Part shown: one piece after another, positions 48,467-53,470 of the stretch
How positions within the stretch are numbered: the first letter of the stretch is position 1
Layout: every line of letters begins with the position of its first letter
NCBI GenBank assembly: GCA_958443615.1
Contig: CAUCLI010000010.1
Location: forward strand, 1 to 53,470
DNA: 53,470 nt
Direction: 5' to 3'
Origin: an uncultured Collinsella sp.
Lineage (GTDB): Bacteria > Actinomycetota > Coriobacteriia > Coriobacteriales > Coriobacteriaceae
The notes under the pieces: generated by a model
Told to the model about the DNA's origin: nothing
The model's input: the letters and a program-made list of their open reading frames with translations, nothing else
Databases searched by the model: none
Program-made: the position numbers and the translations under genes

Positions 48467-49573
48467 TTAGGAGAGGGAGAAGCCGGACAGGTCGACCTCG
48501 GCCTCCTCGACGTCCTCATCCATGCCCAGGTCGTCGATCTCCTCAGGGGCAAGGCGCTTCTTGAGGAGGACCAGCAGGATGGCGGTCACGCAGGAGCCGA
48601 CCAGCAGGCCGATGACGGCCCACAGCGGGTTGGTCATCGCCGGGATGACGAACACGCCGCCGGAGGGGACCATGGACTCGACGCCCATGGAGAAGACGAT
48701 CGCTCCGCAGACACCGCAGCCGATGGAGGTGGAGATCACGGTGCGGACGAGGTCGTTCATCGCGATGGGGATGACGCCCTCGGAGATCATGCAGACGCCC
48801 ATGGGGAAGGCGACCTTGATGTTCTCGACCTCAGTGGCCTTGAAGATAGGCTTTTTCACGACCTTGGAGAGCAGGTAGCCGAAGGTGACGCCGAAGGGCG
48901 GGACCATGGCGGCGAGGACCTTGATGCCCTCGGGGCCGTACACGCCGTCGGCCATGAGGCCGTCGCAGATCAGGTTCGGGACCTTGGAGATGGCTCCGCC
49001 GTAGTCAAGGCAGCCGAGCCAGCCGATAACGAAGCCGTAGAGAGCCTTCTGGGACTGATCGAGGCCGGTGATGAAGTTGGTCAGGGCGCCGGTGAAGGTC
49101 TGCAGCGGACCACCGAGGATGTAGTACATGATGAGGCCGGCGATCATGGAGGAGAGCGTCGGGACGATCATCATGGGCATGAGGGCCTGGGCCCACTTGG
49201 GAACCTTGACGTAGGTCTCGATGGCGAGCGCGATGTAGCCCACGAGAAGGCCGCCGACGAGGCCGCCGAGGAAGCCGGCATTCAAGAAGGAGGCAATGCA
49301 GCCCATCAGGAAGCCGGGGGCGATACCGGGACGGTCAGCGACGGAGTACGAGATGTAACCGCCGATGAACGCCGGGATGAGGCCCATGCCCAGCACGCCG
49401 AGAGACGTGAACGCGCTCGGAACGGTCAGGTCATCGAGGGAGGACATGACCTGCCCGCCCATGAGGTTACCGACCGCGATGAGCAGGCCGGAGGCGACGA
49501 TCAGAGGGAGCAGGTAGCTGATGGCGGTCAGCACATGCTTCTTGATCTCGGCCAAGGTGAACTTGCCTTTCAT
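48467..49573 (-). CDS. PTS fructose-family EIIC permease
   Basis: A 368-residue membrane permease with about ten hydrophobic segments. VASGLLIAVGNLMGG, PGFLMGCIASFLNAGFLGGL and the CMISEGVIPIAMND loop are characteristic of fructose/mannitol-family EIIC. The C-terminus is acidic (EEIDDLGMDEDVEEAEVD). ATG at 49573 follows AAAGGGG. Encoded after separate EIIA and EIIB genes, so all three domains are split. Substrate is a ketose or hexitol; the neighbouring aldolases and the ROK kinase point to ketose use. Confidence 0.95.
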   Translation of the reverse strand: MKGKFTLAEIKKHVLTAISYLLPLIVASGLLIAVGNLMGGQVMSSLDDLTVPSAFTSLGVLGMGLIPAFIGGYISYSVADRPGIAPGFLMGCIASFLNAGFLGGLVGGLLVGYIALAIETYVKVPKWAQALMPMMIVPTLSSMIAGLIMYYILGGPLQTFTGALTNFITGLDQSQKALYGFVIGWLGCLDYGGAISKVPNLICDGLMADGVYGPEGIKVLAAMVPPFGVTFGYLLSKVVKKPIFKATEVENIKVAFPMGVCMISEGVIPIAMNDLVRTVISTSIGCGVCGAIVFSMGVESMVPSGGVFVIPAMTNPLWAVIGLLVGSCVTAILLVLLKKRLAPEEIDDLGMDEDVEEAEVDLSGFSLS

Positions 49574-49648
49574 ACATTCCCCTTTCATTAATGTACGTTT
49601 ACTTCGCCCCGACGAGACGAAATGGCAACAAAGGTGGTTCGGACCCGA

Positions 49649-49954
49649 TTAGCCCAGGCTCTCCTCGATCTTCTGGATGATCTGCTTGGGAGCCTTGAGG
49701 ACGATGCCCGTGGGAACCTCCATGACGCGCTTGTCCTTGAAGCGGGAGGTGTCGATCTTGATGTCGATCGCCAGGATGACGGCATCGGCCTCGGCGATCT
49801 GCTCGGGCGTGAGCTCGTCCTCGACGCCGATGGTCCCCTGGGTCTCGACGTGGATCTCGTGACCGAGGGCCTGGGCGGCCTTCACGAGCTTCTCCTTGGC
49901 CATGTAGGTGTGGGCGATACCGCTGGTACAAGCGCAGACGCCGACGAGTTTCAT
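49649..49954 (-). CDS. PTS fructose-family EIIB
   Basis: A 101-residue EIIB of the fructose family. The phosphorylated cysteine lies in VCACTSGIAHTYMA, where most members have CPTGIAHT; here the Pro is Thr and the Thr is Ser. ETQGTIGVEDELTPEQI is typical. ATG at 49954 follows AAGGGG. Between EIIA and EIIC. Confidence 0.95.
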   Translation of the reverse strand: MKLVGVCACTSGIAHTYMAKEKLVKAAQALGHEIHVETQGTIGVEDELTPEQIAEADAVILAIDIKIDTSRFKDKRVMEVPTGIVLKAPKQIIQKIEESLG

Positions 49955-50047
49955 TGCAATCCCCTTTTCTTCTCGCCTGACATACGCCGTTTCATCCAAC
50001 CGGGCGAAGACGCGGCCGGCGACGTTGTTTTCCGATGGAAGCGATGA

Positions 50048-50527
50048 CTAGTCGTCGTAGTCGTCCGGGTTGGACTCCAGAAGCGCCAGCATCTCGGCGG
50101 TGCTGGAAACGGAGTGCAGCTTCTCGACGAAGCTCTCGTGAGCCAGCAGCATGGCGACGTGCTGGAGGAGCTTGAGGTGGATGACGTCGGAATCTCCCTC
50201 GGTGACGGCGAACAAGATCACGACGGTGACCGGCTCGTCATCCAAAGACTCCCAGGCGAGGGGGTTCTTGGACACGCCGATGGCGAGCGAGGTGGTGTTC
50301 ACGCCGGCGGACTTGCCGTGCGGGATCGCGACGCCCATCCCGATGCCGGTCTGGCCCTCGCCCTCGCGCCACATGACATCCTTGAGGAACGCATCGCGAT
50401 CGTTCAGCTTGCCCTGCTCGTCGAACAGATCGGTCAGGCGCTCGAGCATCTCCTCCTTCGTGGTAACGTCCATGTCGAGGGCGATCAGCTTCTCGTCAAT
50501 AACGTTGGAGATGGAGAAATCTGCCAT
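50048..50527 (-). CDS. PTS fructose-family EIIA
   Basis: A 159-residue EIIA of the fructose/mannitol (PtsN-like) family. The phosphorylated His is in GVAIPHGKSAGV. VILFAVTEGDSDVIHLKLLQHVAMLL is also typical (only part quoted: VTEGDSDVIHLKLLQHVAML). First gene of the PTS-aldolase operon, starting after GGAAGGA. Its upstream region carries repeated GTTTCA half-sites. Confidence 0.95.
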   Translation of the reverse strand: MADFSISNVIDEKLIALDMDVTTKEEMLERLTDLFDEQGKLNDRDAFLKDVMWREGEGQTGIGMGVAIPHGKSAGVNTTSLAIGVSKNPLAWESLDDEPVTVVILFAVTEGDSDVIHLKLLQHVAMLLAHESFVEKLHSVSSTAEMLALLESNPDDYDD

Positions 50528-50557
50528 GTCCGTTCCTTCCTCACGTCTGTTTCGTGT

Positions 50558-50907
50558 GTTTCACGTTGTTTCACACTTTAGCAATTTGTGAAACGCATCG
50601 TGCTTCCCATGAAACAGTATGGGGTGAACGGTATGTAATTTACCGTAAACGGCGATTAGCTCTCTGTGAGTAATTAACGTGTCTATATTCCAGAGATGTC
50701 GAGGGTATTTATCTATACGTACCATTTACCTCGTCTAATGTGATGTTTCATAGGTTAGTCTATGCAATATTGCCTGTATAGATGCCTCGTCGATGGCGGT
50801 ATGCGAACTTCTTGGATCGCCTTTTGTGAAACACGGGGAATCACGGAATGATTCATTTTATAATGCATTATGAAACATGTTGTTTCAGCAGTTAATCCTC
50901 GTGAAAC
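50558..50907. promoter_or_regulatory. Array of GTTTCA/TGAAAC half-sites between PTS operon and ROK gene
   Basis: Nine copies in about 350 bp: GTTTCA at 50558, 50568, 50745 and 50882; TGAAAC at 50589, 50610, 50827, 50871 and 50902. The pair at 50871-50887 makes TGAAACA-tgt-TGTTTCA. Two copies at 50558 and 50568 are 10 bp apart. A TATAAT (50859-50864) lies just before the last cluster, probably the ROK -10. Confidence 0.75.
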
Positions 50908-50920
50908 AGGAGGTATGACC

Positions 50921-51811
50921 ATGGAAAGCAAGCTGATCGGTGCACTCGAGGCGGGCGGAACCAAGATGGTTTGCGCGATCGGACGCGCCGATGGTACGGT
51001 CATCGAATCCGAGCAGTTCCCCACAACCACTCCCGATGAGACCATGGCGCTCGTCTGCTCTTGGTTCAAGGAGCGCGATATCGACGCGCTCGGCATCGGC
51101 GCCTTCGGCCCGACCGCGGTCAACCCCAACTCGGAACGCTACGGCCAGATCCTGGAGACGCCCAAGACCGCATGGCGCTACTTCGACATGCTCGGCACCC
51201 TCAAGCGGGGACTCGACGTCCCTTGCGGCTATGACACCGACGTGAACGTCGCCTGCCTGGGTGAGTGCACCTTTGGCTGTGCGCAGGGGTACGACAACGT
51301 CGTCTATCTCACCATCGGAACGGGCGTGGGCGCCGGCGTCATGATCGGCGGCCAGCTCATCCACGGCATGCTGCACCCCGAGGCGGGACACATCCTCGTC
51401 ACGCGCGATCCCTCTGACACGATTGGCGAAGACTCCGGCTGCCCCTACCACGACAGCTGCCTCGAGGGCCTCATCGCCGGCCCTGGCGTGAAGAAGCGCT
51501 GGGGCGGCAAACGCGCGAGCGAGCTCGCCGAAGACGAACATGCCATGGACCTGCTGTCCGGCTACCTCGCGCAGGCGCTCATGACCTACATCCTGTGCTA
51601 TGCACCGCAAAAGATCGTCATTGGCGGCGGCGTTGCCGACCACACCCCCATCGTTCAACTCGCCCGGACCAAGACCGCGAAACTCCTCAACGGCTATATC
51701 GCGACGCCCGAGATGGAGCACATCGACACCTACATCGTGAACAACAGCCTCGATGGCAAGCAGGGCATCATGGGCTGCCTCGCCCTTGGAGCTCAGGCGC
51801 TGGGCGCCTAG
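50921..51811 (+). CDS. ROK-family sugar kinase (fructokinase-like)
   Basis: A 296-residue ROK kinase. N-terminal phosphate loop GALEAGGTKMVCAIG; TIGTGVGAGVMIGG in the middle; and a ROK zinc motif with HPEAGHI followed by GCPYHDSCLEGLIAGP. The fructokinase-type placement of the Cys/His motif suggests fructose as substrate. ATG at 50921 lies 6 bases after GGAGGT. Divergent from the PTS-aldolase operon and probably under the same operator array. It would phosphorylate free sugar that enters without the PTS or is released inside the cell. Confidence 0.93.
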   Translation: MESKLIGALEAGGTKMVCAIGRADGTVIESEQFPTTTPDETMALVCSWFKERDIDALGIGAFGPTAVNPNSERYGQILETPKTAWRYFDMLGTLKRGLDVPCGYDTDVNVACLGECTFGCAQGYDNVVYLTIGTGVGAGVMIGGQLIHGMLHPEAGHILVTRDPSDTIGEDSGCPYHDSCLEGLIAGPGVKKRWGGKRASELAEDEHAMDLLSGYLAQALMTYILCYAPQKIVIGGGVADHTPIVQLARTKTAKLLNGYIATPEMEHIDTYIVNNSLDGKQGIMGCLALGAQALGA

Positions 51812-51833
51812 CCCCCAAACCGGGAAGGAGTGC

Positions 51834-51879
51834 AAAAGCGGGTCGGCGACCGTTGAAGTCGCCGGCCCGCTTCCCTTTT
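51834..51879. terminator. Bidirectional terminator between ROK gene and hydratase
   Basis: AAGCGGGTCGGCGAC (51836-51850) pairs with GTCGCCGGCCCGCTT (51858-51872) with one G-U pair; TTTT runs follow on both strands (plus 51876-51879, minus complement of 51834-51837). Confidence 0.85.
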
Positions 51880-51910
51880 GGCGGATGCCTTTGTCTCGCG
51901 ACAGCCTGAC

Positions 51911-53470
51911 CTAGCGTGCACGCCCTCGGTTGTAGTTGATGAGGCAGCCGGCCTTCACGATGGCGCGCTCCTCCGGCGTCATGTCGGCCACGAACAGCTC
52001 GATCTGCTCGACTTCGCCATCCGCGCGCGCGACCCACGCGGGAATCGCGTCCATCGCTCCCTCGAGCGCGGAACGGATGCCCGGCACGTACACGTAATCC
52101 CCCACCTCGAACGTTGGCTTGTCCTTCATCTGGAAGGGAACCATGCCCCAGTTCATCACGTTGGAGCGGTAGCGCTTGGTGGCGTACTCGCGCGTGATGT
52201 TGGCCAGGCCGCCCAGCACGCGCTGGCAGCTGGCCGCCTGCTCGCGCGCGGAGCCGTCACCCGGCTTGACCGCGTAGAGCACCGAGCCGATCTCGACGGA
52301 CGCCGGATCATCTGCACCGGGCGCACCTGCGGCGGTGAGGGCCTCGAACACGCCGGCAACCTCGGCGGGCAGCGCGCCCGCCAGGCGTTCGCGCTCAAGC
52401 TCTGCCACAGCCTTTGCGCGACCCACGTACTCCGGGTCGCGACGGCTCAACGTGAACTCGGCGAGGCCAAGCGGGTTGGAACGATACGAGCTCGTCTCGC
52501 CCGAGGGAATCAGCTCGTCGGTGGTGGTCACATCGTCCATGATCTTGGAGGCGACGCGCAACAAGATGTTCTCCGCGAGCGGCTCCATATCCGGCCAATC
52601 CTTGATATTGGGGCCGTACACCAGGTCGCGCTCGGCATCGGCGGCGCCGAACCCCTGGTACACGCGATGCTCGTAGGCGCTCTTGTCGAAGTGGTACTCC
52701 ACGCGCTCATCCCAAACGTCCTCGGGCAGGTCGGTCGCGGCGGTCAGCACGCCGCCCGCGGCAGCCGTTGCCGCTATGGAGCGCGCATCCATGAGCGCCA
52801 CACCCGTGAGCTGGCCGTTTCCGGGCTTTGATCCCTCGCGGTTGGGGAAGTTGCGGGTGGTATGGCGGATGGACAGGCCGTTGTTCGCCGGCGTATCGCC
52901 CGCGCCGAAGCACGGGCCGCAGAACGCCGTGCGCACGATCGCGCCCGCCTGCATGAGGTCGAACGCGGCGCCGTTGCTCGCCAGCTCGAGGAACACGGGC
53001 TGGGAGCTCGGGTACACCGAGAGCGCGAACTCGCCGTTACCGCAGGTCTTGCCCTTGAGCACGCGCGCCGCCTGCATCACGGACGTAAAATTGCCACCCG
53101 AGCAACCCGCGATGACGCCCTGCTGCACCTGCAGGCGCCCGTCCGGGCGGATCTTGTCCAGCAAGGACAGCGACGCGCGGCCACCGCCCACCTCGGCGGC
53201 GCGGAGCTCGACCTCGTGCAGGATGTCCTCGAGATTGGCGTTGAGCTCCTCGATGGTGTAGGCGTTCGAGGGGTGGAACGGCAACGCGATCATGGGGCGC
53301 ACCGCGGAAAGGTCGACGCGCACGCACCCATCGTAGTAGGCGACGGAAGCGGGGTTGAGCTCGCGGTAATCCGCCTCGCGGCCGTGTTCGGCCAAAAAGG
53401 CGCGCGTGTCCTCGTCCGTGCGCCAGATGGAGGTGAGGCAGGTGGTCTCGGTGGTCATGACGTCGACGCC
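51911..53470 (-). CDS. Aconitase-superfamily hydratase, partial (5' end outside window)
   Basis: The last 519 codons of a hydratase; the N-terminal part lies beyond the right edge, since the frame reads GVDV before MTTETTCLTSIWRTDE without a ribosome binding site. Cluster-ligand motifs: TCLTSIW near the start of the visible part and AFCGPCFGAGDTPANNG (CxxC) in the middle; RNFPNREGSKPGNGQ corresponds to the aconitase NRNFxxR loop. C-terminal swivel-like domain with YVPGIRSALEGAMDAIPAW. It fits the YbhJ/AcnA-like hydratase group of about 750 residues. Substrate uncertain: citrate/isocitrate or a related hydroxy-acid. Confidence 0.85.
   Translation of the reverse strand, partial: GVDVMTTETTCLTSIWRTDEDTRAFLAEHGREADYRELNPASVAYYDGCVRVDLSAVRPMIALPFHPSNAYTIEELNANLEDILHEVELRAAEVGGGRASLSLLDKIRPDGRLQVQQGVIAGCSGGNFTSVMQAARVLKGKTCGNGEFALSVYPSSQPVFLELASNGAAFDLMQAGAIVRTAFCGPCFGAGDTPANNGLSIRHTTRNFPNREGSKPGNGQLTGVALMDARSIAATAAAGGVLTAATDLPEDVWDERVEYHFDKSAYEHRVYQGFGAADAERDLVYGPNIKDWPDMEPLAENILLRVASKIMDDVTTTDELIPSGETSSYRSNPLGLAEFTLSRRDPEYVGRAKAVAELERERLAGALPAEVAGVFEALTAAGAPGADDPASVEIGSVLYAVKPGDGSAREQAASCQRVLGGLANITREYATKRYRSNVMNWGMVPFQMKDKPTFEVGDYVYVPGIRSALEGAMDAIPAWVARADGEVEQIELFVADMTPEERAIVKAGCLINYNRGRAR

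Overview
The window is a high-GC bacterial chromosome segment. Its gene content fits an anaerobic gut actinobacterium of the class Coriobacteriia, most likely Collinsella or a close relative. The supporting signs are type III glutamine synthetase, UPF0210/DUF711, many PTS sugar systems, an Rnf-type complex, GatCAB amidotransferase, an Obg-like YchF GTPase, and strong AAGGAGG-type ribosome binding sites in GC-rich DNA. The taxonomic assignment is inference from gene content, not a database match. No rRNA, tRNA, insertion sequence, integrase or CRISPR array was seen; the only RNA gene found is tmRNA.

Layout. 1-5.3 kb: start of a GSIII gene, a UPF0210 gene, yhbY, and a large SARP/STAND-type regulator. 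5.7-9.6 kb: amino-sugar and translation genes (nagB, a glucose-type EIIA, glmM, rpsI, rplM). 9.97-15.9 kb: a patatin-like lipase, a 139-bp element bounded by a perfect 20-bp inverted repeat, ssrA, and an unusual three-gene locus. That locus holds a membrane-anchored Cys/His protein, a ClpX-like AAA+ ATPase, and a divergent protein fusing a degenerate HsdM-like segment to an HsdS-like recognition domain. 16-19.5 kb: gatCAB, with an inserted segment in GatB. 19.6-25.9 kb: a beta-glucoside PTS cluster (6-phospho-beta-glucosidase, LicT-type antiterminator, EIIBC, EIIA, an HPr with Asp at position 46) with a divergent RpiR regulator. 26-28.2 kb: YitT and MFS membrane proteins. 28.3-31 kb: a repeat cluster, moaA and a moaC-mobB fusion. 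31-35 kb: a HAD phosphatase, ligA and a membrane-bound XRE regulator. 35-40 kb: repeats, then rnfC-D-G-E-A plus a small membrane protein and no RnfB. 40-45 kb: a DUF1648 protein, ychF, a toxin-antitoxin-like nucleotidyltransferase pair, a 21-bp minisatellite and a multi-cluster Fe-S protein. 45-51.8 kb: a DUF308 protein, an RpiR regulator, two class II aldolases and a fructose-family PTS, with a divergent ROK sugar kinase. 51.9-53.5 kb: a partial aconitase-like hydratase.

How the genes work together. Two PTS catabolic modules each sit with an RpiR-family regulator, and each has its own repeated DNA half-site: GATACTT at the beta-glucoside module and GTTTCA/TGAAAC at the ketose module. The ketose motif occurs nine times between the PTS operon and the ROK kinase, and again in front of the regulator itself. 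The Rnf block would couple ferredoxin oxidation to NAD reduction and ion pumping, but it must obtain its RnfB function elsewhere or work without it. The most novel candidate system is the 11.8-15.9 kb locus. It joins a ClpX-like unfoldase that keeps a possible ClpP-docking tripeptide to a divergent, methyltransferase-derived protein with a DNA-recognition domain, through a promoter that carries a perfect inverted repeat.
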